Origin: DATAPE01 sp034667545 | GTDB taxonomy: Bacteria; Actinomycetota; CADDZG01; WHSQ01 | Length of the DNA stretch: 23,680 bases | Direction of reading: 5' to 3' | Assembly: GCA_034667545.1 (NCBI GenBank) | Contig: JAXDJR010000038.1 | Location: forward strand, 1 to 23,680 | Shown: positions 1-7,861 of the stretch, piece by piece | How positions within the stretch are numbered: position 1 is the stretch's first letter | Layout of the letters: each line of letters opens with the position of its first letter | The notes under the pieces: generated by a model | Database searches by the model: none | Told to the model about the DNA's origin: nothing | What the model saw: the letters and a program-made list of their open reading frames with translations, nothing else | Position numbers and translations under genes: made by a program

Positions 1-884
1 TATTCCTCGAGCGCGCTGCCGGCGACCACCTCGATAAAGAAGACTTCCTCTGTGGAGAGCTGCTCCTTCCACTTGTCGACGTTCCCGGTACTTAGAGGCT
101 GATCGAGGTTCTGCATCCACTGCAGGTGGGGTGCGCTTTCGTCGGCGTCCTCGTGAAACTCCAGCAGCTGGTCCTCATACTCCAGTGACGAGTGAGCACA
201 CACCTTACGGAGCGCCACCTCGGGTTGTTCGACCAGGTCTTCGTAGCGGACGGTCAACACCGCCGCGCCATTGGACGCTGCGGTTTCGGCAGCTCGCACG
301 CTGCGACGCCATTCAACCGCCACGGCTACCGGATCCGACACTCTCGAGAAGCCGGTCTTTATCCAAGAAGCGGCAACCGCCCGCGGATCGCGCACTGCGT
401 TGATAGCGGTCATCTTGGGCCACATCTTGCGGAACACGGGAAGGTAATGGACGTGCGTCGGCGTCTTCTCGGCCCACCTGCTCTTGCCGAGCTCTTCGGC
501 CCACATCTCTCCAAGGATCCTGAGGAACCTGTTCAGGGAGTTCGGGCCCGCCAGTACCTTGCGGCGATAGTCCCCCCAATCGAGTTGGAGGTCTTCCATA
601 TCTTTGGAGTGCAGCCGTCTTACGAACGAGTTGAGAAGCCGCGTCCGATAGGGCTCGATCGGGTCGACCATCGGGAATCCCCACCGACGCTCCCATACCA
701 GTGCGCCGAAGGAAGTTTCCGAGAGGACCGCGAGGTGCGGATGGCGGTGAAGCATCAGCCTTAGCATCGTCGTGCCCGACCGGCCCATCCCGACGATGAA
801 CACCGGCTCTGAATCGTGGTCGGGACGGAAGAAATGCTCATCCAAACGGGGAGCGGTCATGGCTCGGGTCACGGTGGTCGTCAT
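1..884 (-). CDS. Sulfotransferase family protein, C-terminus cut by window edge
   Basis: Reading the minus strand from 884 gives 294 residues with no stop before the edge. Near residues 28-48 is a P-loop-like PAPS 5'-phosphosulfate site, VFIVGMGRSGTTMLRLML. Around the middle, INAVRDPRAVAASW matches the 3'-phosphate-binding segment of PAPS-dependent sulfotransferases (Sulfotransfer_3-like). Such enzymes move sulfate from PAPS to hydroxyl or amino groups of small molecules or glycans; the acceptor cannot be read here. The ATG at 884 overlaps the TGA of the upstream sulfatase (ATGA), which implies translational coupling. A second in-frame ATG at 860 has no Shine-Dalgarno site, so 884 is preferred. 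The family call is firm; the substrate is unknown. Confidence 0.88.
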   Translation of the reverse strand, partial: MTTTVTRAMTAPRLDEHFFRPDHDSEPVFIVGMGRSGTTMLRLMLHRHPHLAVLSETSFGALVWERRWGFPMVDPIEPYRTRLLNSFVRRLHSKDMEDLQLDWGDYRRKVLAGPNSLNRFLRILGEMWAEELGKSRWAEKTPTHVHYLPVFRKMWPKMTAINAVRDPRAVAASWIKTGFSRVSDPVAVAVEWRRSVRAAETAASNGAAVLTVRYEDLVEQPEVALRKVCAHSSLEYEDQLLEFHEDADESAPHLQWMQNLDQPLSTGNVDKWKEQLSTEEVFFIEVVAGSALEE

Positions 885-2407
885 CCGCCTGAATCCGAAG
901 AGCTGACGGCGCGCGCCACCGCTCTTATGACTCGGGCATCCGACAGCTCGCCCATGTATTGCGGGACGGAGGGCCGGGCCATGCGGCGCTCGATCTCGTC
1001 GGCGGCCCAGTCGCGGCCAGTAGCTCGCAATCGCAGCGCGAAGGTTTGATGGTTCAGCCGGGCGTACCACGGGCCCCCCTCGTCCATAACCGTGAGCATC
1101 GGGTCTGGCGCCGCATCGATCCCGGAGACCGCTTCGTGCCACCAGTCGGCTAGCACTCGATCGCACGCGCTTGCATCGTCTGGACGTTCCTCTATCAGGT
1201 TGGTCGTCTCGTGCGGGTCGCTCTCCAGATCGAACAGCATCTGGTGGGGGTAAGCGCCCAACCCCGCGTGATATGTGCGGATGAAGAGAAGAGATCCCAA
1301 GCGCACGGCGCGCTGGCACGTCCGTGCTCCCTGGCCCAGGACGAGGTGGTTCCGGCCCCGGAATGGTTTACCAAATAGCGCGGGGGCGAACGACGTGCCG
1401 TCCCAGCGGCTGGGTGTTCGCAGACCAAGGAGCTCGCAAAGCGCAGGCGCAAGATCGAGTTGGTAGACAAACCCCTCGACGGCTTTGTCCTCCACGCCGC
1501 CGGGCCACGCGATGACCAGCGGCACATGCGACGTGCAATCATCCGCGACCGGATGATCCCCGTACACGTTGAGCTCACCTTGATTCTCGCCGTGATCGGC
1601 GCTGATGATGATCGCGGTCTCGTCCAGGACGCCGGCCGACGCCAACGCGTCAAGCACTTGAGCGACGTGGACGTCGGCATATCTGATGCCTGCGTCGTAG
1701 GCGTCAATCCACTGTTTGAAATCGGTTTCGTTGCGCATCTGCGCTGGCAGCCGTGGAAAGCCCGCGCTCAGATTCAAGTAGTCGGGGGCCGAGAACTCGC
1801 CGTAGCCCAGGAGCTGCTCATCGAGGAGGTCCTGAGTGACCCAGCCGACCCCAGGCTCGTCCACGAACGGGTCACCGAAGGACATTGGGGTCCGATAGGG
1901 AGTGTGAGGGTCCCAGTAGTTGATGTGTAAGAAGAAGTCGTCCTCGGTGGCATGTTGCTGCAGCCATGGGAGCACCGCGCTGTTGACGTCTTTGGCTATC
2001 TCGAGGCTGTTCTTATTGGAGTGCTTGTGGATCTCATCCCATCCGGCATAGAAGTGCCACGCCAGGTGATGTTGGGCGAAGGTAGTAAAGGTAGCGGTCC
2101 TGTATCCGGCCCGGCTCAGCACCATAGGCAGAGGCAGGGCTTCCGGGTCAGTGACGTGCCCATCACCCGGATAGCGCATGTGCGCGGCGGCGCCGCCGTG
2201 TCCGACGACGCCGTTGTGGATCCCGAATCGTCCGCTGAACAAAGCCGTGCGCGAGGGCAGACAGGGGGCGTCGCTGACGTAGCAAGAATCGAAGCGTGCG
2301 CCCCGTCGGGCGACCTCGTCGATCGCAGGCGAAGTGTCGCGATGGTAGCCATAGGCGCCCAGGTGGTCGGGGCGCAGGGTATCGATGTCGAAAAGGACGA
2401 TCCTCAT
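881..2407 (-). CDS. Type I (formylglycine) sulfatase
   Basis: This 508-residue protein has the alkaline-phosphatase-superfamily sulfatase layout. An N-terminal strand with Asp7/Asp9 (LFDIDTLRPDHLGAYG) would bind the metal. The C-x-P-S-R signature is at residues 49-53 (CLPSR), where Cys49 would be converted to formylglycine. HINYWDPHTPY lies at about 161-171 and ADHGE at 270-274, the second metal cluster. There is no signal peptide, so it is probably cytoplasmic. It would hydrolyse a sulfate ester; the substrate cannot be inferred. No formylglycine-generating enzyme is in the window. It is the first gene of a two-gene unit with the sulfotransferase. The ATG at 2407 has no clear Shine-Dalgarno site, and the palindrome at 2434-2451 is its likely promoter-operator. 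Confidence 0.93.
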   Translation of the reverse strand: MRIVLFDIDTLRPDHLGAYGYHRDTSPAIDEVARRGARFDSCYVSDAPCLPSRTALFSGRFGIHNGVVGHGGAAAHMRYPGDGHVTDPEALPLPMVLSRAGYRTATFTTFAQHHLAWHFYAGWDEIHKHSNKNSLEIAKDVNSAVLPWLQQHATEDDFFLHINYWDPHTPYRTPMSFGDPFVDEPGVGWVTQDLLDEQLLGYGEFSAPDYLNLSAGFPRLPAQMRNETDFKQWIDAYDAGIRYADVHVAQVLDALASAGVLDETAIIISADHGENQGELNVYGDHPVADDCTSHVPLVIAWPGGVEDKAVEGFVYQLDLAPALCELLGLRTPSRWDGTSFAPALFGKPFRGRNHLVLGQGARTCQRAVRLGSLLFIRTYHAGLGAYPHQMLFDLESDPHETTNLIEERPDDASACDRVLADWWHEAVSGIDAAPDPMLTVMDEGGPWYARLNHQTFALRLRATGRDWAADEIERRMARPSVPQYMGELSDARVIRAVARAVSSSDSGG

Positions 2408-2433
2408 GGAGTGGCTTTCTCGGGGCGGCCGAA

Positions 2434-2451
2434 GGAGTGTTATAACACTCC
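2434..2451. promoter_or_regulatory. Perfect 18-bp palindrome between divergent genes (putative promoter-operator)
   Basis: GGAGTGTTATAACACTCC is identical on both strands. It lies in the 45-bp gap between the sulfatase start (2407, minus) and the small protein start (2453, plus). Its centre contains TATAAC on each strand, a good -10 hexamer. The plus-strand copy (2441-2446) puts the start of transcription near 2453, which is the ATG, so the small gene may be leaderless. The minus-strand copy gives a leader of about 25 nt for the sulfatase. A dimeric repressor bound here would shut both promoters. The adjacent ribbon-helix-helix-like protein is an obvious candidate, by inference only. Confidence 0.6.
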
Positions 2452-2452
2452 C

Positions 2453-2734
2453 ATGACACTCTTATCACCGTCCGGAACGGGTGGCGGCGGGCACGCCGTC
2501 GAGATCCCTTCCGACCTCTACCGCCAATTGCAGCGGGTCCTGGAGAACTCTCGCTTCAACTCGGTCGACGATTTCGCCCTCTACGTGCTGCGCGACCTCG
2601 CGTCGCACCCTTCACGCGTCGGCGACAAGGGCGGGCCGGCGGCGGGGGCCGGACAGGACGACAAGGAGGAGCCTCTGACCTCCGAAGAGATCGAGATCAT
2701 TCAGGAGCGCCTGCAGAACCTCGGCTACCTGTAG
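2453..2734 (+). CDS. Small ribbon-helix-helix-like protein divergent from the sulfatase
   Basis: This is a 93-residue protein. Residues about 14-51 (AVEIPSDLYRQLQRVL, then a loop, then SVDDFALYVLRDLAS) read as one beta-strand and two helices, like CopG/Arc-type ribbon-helix-helix proteins. A Gly/Ala-rich hinge follows. The acidic C-terminal helix is LTSEEIEIIQERLQNLGYL; endings like LxxLGYL are familiar from the C-termini of many sulfatases, but the neighbouring sulfatase lacks one. The start at 2453 was chosen because a longer open frame from 1952 runs antisense through the sulfatase gene. It may regulate the sulfatase pair or bind the enzyme; neither is shown. The DNA-binding call is moderate, since the N-terminal strand is short. 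Confidence 0.72.
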   Translation: MTLLSPSGTGGGGHAVEIPSDLYRQLQRVLENSRFNSVDDFALYVLRDLASHPSRVGDKGGPAAGAGQDDKEEPLTSEEIEIIQERLQNLGYL

Positions 2735-2836
2735 CTCGTGACTCTGCCTTCCCGTCGGGCGATCTAAGGCATATGGAGTTACGGCCGGATTATCCTAAAA
2801 CGGGCAAAAGGGACGCACTTTGATTTAATGAGGGAA

Positions 2837-2896
2837 CCCTGGACGCCCGGGCGATCCGGGCGGCCCCCCGCCCTGCCCCGCTTGAGGCGTCCGGGG
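2837..2896 (+). promoter_or_regulatory. Structured leader upstream of the glycosyltransferase gene
   Basis: Bases 2837-2847 pair with 2886-2896 to form an 11-bp stem with one G-U pair (CCCTGGACGCC with GGCGTCCGGGG). Inside it, GGGCGG (2858-2863) and CCGCCC (2868-2873) form a perfect 6-bp hairpin with a CCCC loop. A TTTAAT hexamer at 2824-2829 would start transcription at about 2836, just before the stem, though no good -35 is visible. There is no following T-run, so it is not a plain terminator. It matches no riboswitch class I recognise. It ends 63 nt before the ATG of the next gene. Confidence 0.45.
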
Positions 2897-2959
2897 CTTC
2901 TTAGCTCCCCACGTCTTGGTGCAACGCAGCTCCAGGATTGCGGGGAGAGTAGCGGGGTG

Positions 2960-4528
2960 ATGAAGACTGCCTTTACGTCCGCTCCGCGGCAGGGTTATGT
3001 CCCTGACTCCCGGCTGGCTCCGTTCGCAACGGGACCCGTCGCTCTCTGTGCGAGCATCGCTATCGGCCTGCTCCTGCTGACCAGTGCGCGCGACGGCTAC
3101 CACCGCGACGAGCTCTACTTTCTCGAGGCTTCCCGCCACCTCGCGTGGGGTTACGTCGATCAACCTCCGTTTTCCATAGCTGTCGTGGCGCTGTCACGGG
3201 TCCTGTTCGGCAACTCGCTGTTCGGACTTCGACTGTTCCCTGCATTGGCCGACGGCGCATGCGTGATCATGACAGGCCTCATCGCGCGTGAGCTCGGCGC
3301 TTCTCGTCTCGCCCAAGCGCTGGCGGCACTTGCCCTGGCCGTCAGCCCCTTTCTGATCGCAGGGCACCTCGCCGGACCCACGATCTACGACTTCGTGGGA
3401 TGGATGCTGCTTTCGTTTTTTGTGATCCGGGTCTTGCGCACCGGCAATCAGCGCTTATGGCTGGCGGCCGGGCTTGTCACGGGAGTCGCTCTGGAGAACA
3501 AAGAGACGATCCTCTTCCTCATATTCGGTCTCGTAGTCGGCCTGCTGATCAATCGCCAGGCGCAGGCCTTGGCGAGCCCGTGGCTGTGGACGGGCGTCGC
3601 AGTCGCGGTGCTGATCTGGGCTCCCAACCTGCTTTGGGAGGTGAAGTACCACTGGCCGACCATCGAGATGTCGCGCAACCTGCACGCCGAGCACTCGGGT
3701 CTGGGTGATTCGTTGACGTTCATTCCGATCCAGCTGCTGCTGCCGGGGTGGTGGGTTGCACCGGTGTGGATGAGCGGACTGTGGGCGCTGTGGCGGGAGC
3801 CGCGCTTCCATCCTTATCGTGCGTTCGCGGTCGCCTACGCACTGCTGTTCATCCTCGTCGGCGTGTTCATGGGGGACCGGCCCTACTACTTCGCCGCGCT
3901 CTATGCAGTGGCGATGGGGGCCGGAACAATCGTCGCCGAGGGAGTGATCCAGGGAGCGCGAAGGTTTTTTTCCCTCCAGCGGCCGAAGAGACGCTTGATG
4001 TGGCGCTCGCCGGGCACGGTGATCGTGGTCATCTTGATCGCTGCAGCGATCGACCTTCCCCTGGCGCTGCCCATCCTTCCGGCCAGAGCGCTGGCAACCG
4101 TGCCGTTGCAAGCTCTCAACTACAACCTGGGGGAAACCATCGGCTGGCCACAGCTGGTTGGCAAGGTCGCGCACATCTATCGTTCGCTGCCCCGATCGGA
4201 GCGTTCTTCGGTGACCATCGTGACCGACAACTACGGCGAGGCGGGAGCGTTCGCCCGCTACGGCGCGGCGATGGGCCTTCCCAACGCCTACAGCGGCCAC
4301 AACAGCTACTGGTGGTGGGGCTCACCGAAACCAGCCATTGGCACGACGATCGCATTGAACATCGACAGACCGCTGCTGCGCCGATATTTCGACCAGGTCA
4401 CTCTGGCAGCGCGTTTTCACAACGCGCAAGGAGTCGACAACGACGAGGAGGGGGCCTTCATCTGGCTTTGCCGCGGTCAGAAGAAACCGTGGCCCATGAT
4501 CTGGGACCGATTCCGCCACTACGGTTGA
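2960..4528 (+). CDS. GT39-family (ArnT/PMT-like) membrane glycosyltransferase
   Basis: This is a 522-residue integral membrane protein. After a first membrane segment (about 25-42), the loop SARDGYHRDELYFLEASRH carries the Asp-Glu pair (D50/E51) typical of GT-C enzymes of the PMT_2/ArnT type, followed by GYVDQPP at 64-70. About eight to ten more hydrophobic segments follow to about residue 380, then a soluble, extracytoplasmic C-terminal domain of about 130 residues. Such enzymes take a sugar from a polyprenyl-phosphate carrier and add it to lipid, glycan or protein outside the membrane; the acceptor is unknown. The frame is open from 2828, but those 44 residues are Arg/Pro-rich and cover the leader hairpin. 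The ATG at 2960 with GGGGAGAG upstream is preferred; GTG 2957 is an alternative. Confidence 0.85.
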   Translation: MKTAFTSAPRQGYVPDSRLAPFATGPVALCASIAIGLLLLTSARDGYHRDELYFLEASRHLAWGYVDQPPFSIAVVALSRVLFGNSLFGLRLFPALADGACVIMTGLIARELGASRLAQALAALALAVSPFLIAGHLAGPTIYDFVGWMLLSFFVIRVLRTGNQRLWLAAGLVTGVALENKETILFLIFGLVVGLLINRQAQALASPWLWTGVAVAVLIWAPNLLWEVKYHWPTIEMSRNLHAEHSGLGDSLTFIPIQLLLPGWWVAPVWMSGLWALWREPRFHPYRAFAVAYALLFILVGVFMGDRPYYFAALYAVAMGAGTIVAEGVIQGARRFFSLQRPKRRLMWRSPGTVIVVILIAAAIDLPLALPILPARALATVPLQALNYNLGETIGWPQLVGKVAHIYRSLPRSERSSVTIVTDNYGEAGAFARYGAAMGLPNAYSGHNSYWWWGSPKPAIGTTIALNIDRPLLRRYFDQVTLAARFHNAQGVDNDEEGAFIWLCRGQKKPWPMIWDRFRHYG

Positions 4529-4597
4529 GACCAGCCAAGGACACAACACGGTGGGAATGGTTTCTCGAGGAACGCCGGACTAGGTAGGACGGCGGCG

Positions 4598-5617
4598 TCA
4601 GTCCTTAAGTGGCAGCGAGATTCGCCAGACCGAATTCGAGTAAAAGTTGACTACCCACAGACTTCCGAACGCGACAGTTACGACGGCGGACCCATCTCCC
4701 GCGGGCAGCCGGCGCACGATCGCGCTCTGCTTCGGGTCGATGTCCAAGACCTTTCCTGACTGGAACTCACCTACCCAAACGGCGCCGGGCGAGAACGCGA
4801 CGCGATCGGGAAACGACGCCGCGTCGGTCTTGATGGTGGCCGCCAGCGCGTTGCGCTTCGGGTCGACGCGATAGACGTAGTCCCCGCCGTCCCCCGACGA
4901 GGCCCACACACTTCCGGAGCCCACGCCGAGACTGTGGACGGAGGTACGCGTCTTGACGTGGCTTTCGACGGAGAGATCGTGCGGCGACAATCTGGTGACG
5001 TCGCTGTCGCCGGTGACCCATACAGAGCCGAACCCCACCGCGATGTCATTGCCATCCGCCGGGTGCCGCGCCGTCACCTTGTTGGTCCGCGGATCGACCT
5101 TGGCAAGGCCTTGCCACTGCACTCCCGCAGTCCATACGGATCCGAACCCCACCGCCAACCCATAGGCACCACCGGGGATCCGGATGCGGGCAATCACCTT
5201 TCCGTTGCGCGGATCGATGCGAGTGAGGCGGCCCGTTCCGCCGTCGGCGACCCACAATGAGCCGAACCCAGACACGATCGGACCCGGTTTGCCGCCAACT
5301 CGGTACTCTTTGACCACTTCGCTCTTTGAGGGATCGATCGCAGCCACCGTGCCGTTCCCGAGGGTGACCCACAGCGAACCGAACGCCCCTACGGCGAAGT
5401 TCGGTAACGGTGAGAGCTTGATCGAATCGGTGACGTATGGGGGCAGCGCCGCGGCCGTTCCACCCGGCGGCGTGCGGGGAGCACCGCCTCCGGCAGTGTC
5501 GCCGTCCTGTGTGCGGGCACAACCCGCGACCGTCAGCACCACACAGAGGCCCGCGATCAAGCTTCGACGACGCGCCCCTAACTGCAGCGGTCTTGTTGCG
5601 TTGTCCGCTTCTACCAC
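4598..5617 (-). CDS. Lipoprotein with seven-repeat beta-propeller (Vgb/YVTN-like)
   Basis: This 339-residue protein begins with a basic stretch and a hydrophobic segment ending in the lipobox VAGC (about residues 31-34), so it should be lipid-anchored outside the membrane. The rest is built of about seven repeats of roughly 40 residues around FGSLWV or FGSVWV followed by a polar turn and an IDP motif, as in virginiamycin-B-lyase-like and YVTN propellers. These usually act as binding scaffolds; nothing here proves lyase activity. It is convergent with the glycosyltransferase and divergent from the phosphoesterase. The GTG start at 5617 has AGGAGG only about 2 nt away, closer than ideal, but no other in-frame start precedes the signal peptide. 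Confidence 0.85.
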   Translation of the reverse strand: MVEADNATRPLQLGARRRSLIAGLCVVLTVAGCARTQDGDTAGGGAPRTPPGGTAAALPPYVTDSIKLSPLPNFAVGAFGSLWVTLGNGTVAAIDPSKSEVVKEYRVGGKPGPIVSGFGSLWVADGGTGRLTRIDPRNGKVIARIRIPGGAYGLAVGFGSVWTAGVQWQGLAKVDPRTNKVTARHPADGNDIAVGFGSVWVTGDSDVTRLSPHDLSVESHVKTRTSVHSLGVGSGSVWASSGDGGDYVYRVDPKRNALAATIKTDAASFPDRVAFSPGAVWVGEFQSGKVLDIDPKQSAIVRRLPAGDGSAVVTVAFGSLWVVNFYSNSVWRISLPLKD

Positions 5618-5962
5618 TCCTCCTGAACGCGCGGCTCCTGGGCGTGGCGATGATAGGGATGAGTTCGATCGCGGTCCGCGTGGTAGGGCTCTGCCGCTGC
5701 TTATCAGGGCAAGAATCGGATAGTCCGCATTGGGGCCTTCTGTGATGCATTGTCAGGATTTCGATTTCTCGCCGGTGATCTGAGCGGGACGTTTCCCGCG
5801 CGGGCTGCTCGAACCGCTCACCTTCGATCGTTAGTTCTGCTGGGAAAAGAAATTATGGCGGTCGTCACGCCTGCTCGTCTTGGTGTGCGTTTGCAAGTCA
5901 GACTTCACTATGGTTAGTTCCGCTCAGGGGCACGGGGCGGTCACCCGGGACGGGGGGTGGGT
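5618..5962. other. Divergent intergenic region with competing hairpins, no gene seen
   Basis: This 345-bp gap separates the divergent lipoprotein and phosphoesterase genes and must hold both promoters, but I could not pick convincing -35/-10 pairs. GCGGGA (5784-5789) and TCCCGC (5794-5799) form a perfect 6-bp hairpin with a CGTT loop. The same GCGG can instead pair with CCGC at 5814-5817, extended by GGTGA (5774-5778) with TCACC (5818-5822) across a 5-nt bulge. The two folds exclude each other. No convincing small gene is seen. Confidence 0.4.
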
Positions 5963-7822
5963 ATGAGGCGCGCAGCCATGGTGCTATTGGCTTTTTGCGC
6001 TTTAGTTGGTGCGGCGATCTTCCTGAATCGACAGTCCGCTCGAGCAACCGCTGGCTATCGAGATGCGGTGATGTCGGACGGCCCCGTCGCGTACTGGCGC
6101 TTGGGAGAAGCCCCCGGATCTACCGATGCTGCTTCGCAAACGGGCCAATTTCCGGGAACCTATGTGGGGTCACCGTCATTGGGACAGCCAGGACTTATCG
6201 CAGAAGATGCAGATACCTCGATGCGGTTCGATGGAGTGGACGATCGGGTGACCGCGGACGGGCTGACCACGATCACGTCATGGCCCAATGGCTACAGCTT
6301 GGAAGCTTGGGTGACTACGGCTACAACTACGCAAGAGGCTCACATCATGGCCTTCAACTCCAACACTGGTGGGAATCGAATGGCCATCTTCCGCGATGAG
6401 CCGACCGACAAGTTCAAGTTTCACGAGTGTGAAGCGTCGACTTGTGCGGTCGCAACCTCAACCACGACCCCGCAGATCGGAAGTGTTTACCACGTGGTGG
6501 TGACGGTCGACGGCTCGAACAACGGAGTGCTCTACGTCAACGGCAAACCTGAGGCGACATTCGTCTCGACCAAACGCCCACCCTCGAATGGGCTCTTCAC
6601 TATCGGGGGGGAGTACGACACTGGACCGACGCCGTCTTCACTCTGGATCGGGACGATAGATGAGGCAGCCGTCTACCAGAAAGCCTTGACCGCAGCTCAA
6701 GTTCAGGCCCATTACCAAGCGGGTTTACCGGCAGAGGTATCGCCGACTCCCACTCCCTCATCGACCCCAACCCCGACGCCCACCGACTCGCCATCAACCA
6801 CACCCACCGACTCGCCAACATCGACCCCGACCCCGACGCCCACCGACTCGCCATCCCCCACACCCACTGATTCGTCTTCACCGACCCCAACACCAACTTT
6901 CTCACCAACGGTGCCGCCGCCCGGGAGCAGGAAAGTGATGTGGGTGATGATGGAGAACAGGAACTACAGCGTGCTCAGCAGCAATTCGGCGCCGTACCTC
7001 AAGGGGACGCTCGTTCCGGCGGGGGGTAGTGCTACGAACATGCATCCTGAGACCAAGCCATCGCTACCGAACTACGTGGCGATCACCACCGGTTCAACCC
7101 AAGGAATCGCCGACAACAAAGCACCGGCGAAGCATCGCCTCACATCAGCGAGCATCTTCAGCCAGACCGATCCATCCTGGACGACCTATGCCGAAGTGAT
7201 GCCTTCGAACTGTTTCCAGGCAAACTCAGCGTTTTCGAATAACACCGGATACGTGTTCAGGCACAACCCTGCTGTGTATATGGTGTCGCCCCCGTTAAAC
7301 GCCCCTAACTCTGACTGCAATTCCAATGATGTTCCGATGGGGGATCCGGTGACGGGAGCCTTGGCTGCCGATCTAGCTTCGAGGTCGCTCCCGAATCTGT
7401 CGATGGTGGTTCCCGGTCTTTGCCACGACATGGACGCGGCGCCTTCGGGATCTACGTGCAGTCCGACTGCGGTGACTTCTGGTGATCAATGGCTGTCACA
7501 GTGGATGCCGAAGATCTTCAACTCGCCTGACTACACGAACGGCACCCTGGTTGTGTTTCTAACCTGGGACGAAGGGTCGGGAGGCTCGCTTCCTGCAGGC
7601 GGAGATTGCTTGTCCACGACGTACCTCAACGATGCAAGCTGTCACATCCCGACTTTGGTGTTCTCTAAGAACACCGTGCCGGGAACCAAAGACGCCACCT
7701 ACTTCACGCACTACTCGATTGTGAAGACCACTGAGGAATTGCTCGGTCTGCCCACGACCGTTCTGGGATCCAACGTGGCCGGCGCAGCGTCGATGGCTTC
7801 TGCATTCAACCTGAGCCCCTGA
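5963..7822 (+). CDS. Secreted LamG-like lectin domain plus phosphoesterase (PF04185-type)
   Basis: This 619-residue protein has three parts. A signal peptide or anchor covers about residues 1-28. A concanavalin/LamG-like domain spans about 30-250, with DGPVAYWRLGE, a MRFDGVDDRV strand, LYVNGKPEATF and IGTIDEAAVYQKALTAAQV, all typical of LamG_3 lectin folds. A Thr/Pro/Ser linker covers about 257-316. A phosphoesterase domain runs from about 318 to the end, with MWVMMENRNYSVL, ETKPSLPNYVAITTG, VVPGLCHDMDA, FLTWDEGSG and FTHYSIVKTTEELLGLP, the pattern of PF04185 acid phosphatase/phospholipase-C-like enzymes. It is probably exported and hydrolyses phosphate esters while the lectin domain holds a glycan. 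ATG 5963 has a GGGGGG site 5 nt upstream; GTG 5957 is an alternative. Confidence 0.87.
   Translation: MRRAAMVLLAFCALVGAAIFLNRQSARATAGYRDAVMSDGPVAYWRLGEAPGSTDAASQTGQFPGTYVGSPSLGQPGLIAEDADTSMRFDGVDDRVTADGLTTITSWPNGYSLEAWVTTATTTQEAHIMAFNSNTGGNRMAIFRDEPTDKFKFHECEASTCAVATSTTTPQIGSVYHVVVTVDGSNNGVLYVNGKPEATFVSTKRPPSNGLFTIGGEYDTGPTPSSLWIGTIDEAAVYQKALTAAQVQAHYQAGLPAEVSPTPTPSSTPTPTPTDSPSTTPTDSPTSTPTPTPTDSPSPTPTDSSSPTPTPTFSPTVPPPGSRKVMWVMMENRNYSVLSSNSAPYLKGTLVPAGGSATNMHPETKPSLPNYVAITTGSTQGIADNKAPAKHRLTSASIFSQTDPSWTTYAEVMPSNCFQANSAFSNNTGYVFRHNPAVYMVSPPLNAPNSDCNSNDVPMGDPVTGALAADLASRSLPNLSMVVPGLCHDMDAAPSGSTCSPTAVTSGDQWLSQWMPKIFNSPDYTNGTLVVFLTWDEGSGGSLPAGGDCLSTTYLNDASCHIPTLVFSKNTVPGTKDATYFTHYSIVKTTEELLGLPTTVLGSNVAGAASMASAFNLSP
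6761..6900 (+). repeat. 60-bp tandem repeat encoding the Thr/Pro/Ser linker
   Basis: Bases 6761-6820 and 6821-6880 are two head-to-tail copies that match at 52 of 60 positions. A third, decayed copy begins at 6881 and fades by about 6900. Each unit encodes 20 residues of the pattern STPTPTPTDSPS then TPTDS. The repeat keeps the frame and gives a flexible, possibly O-glycosylated hinge between the lectin and phosphoesterase domains. Copy number could vary between strains. Confidence 0.85.
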
Positions 7823-7861
7823 GCCGCACCGGCGACGAATACGACGGGCGCGGGCCCGGCC

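Noticed and set aside
192..764. Plus-strand open frame of 190 codons
   Set aside because: It is antisense to the sulfotransferase, whose frame shows clear PAPS-binding motifs, and its own translation has no recognisable pattern.
1460..1930. Plus-strand open frame over the sulfatase
   Set aside because: It is antisense to the CxPSR-type sulfatase and is explained by GC-rich third-position bias.
3455..4300. Minus-strand open frame of 281 codons
   Set aside because: It lies antisense to the glycosyltransferase and is rich in Arg, His and Gln, as expected of a shadow frame.
4577..4605. Possible terminator between the convergent GT39 and lipoprotein genes (GGACT with AGTCC, or AGGAC with GTCCT)
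   Set aside because: The stems have only 5 bp with long loops, overlap the lipoprotein stop codon and lack a T-run.
6761..6900. Short regular repeats that might suggest a CRISPR array
   Set aside because: The repeats are in frame, have no unique spacers, and encode a Thr/Pro/Ser linker inside one gene.
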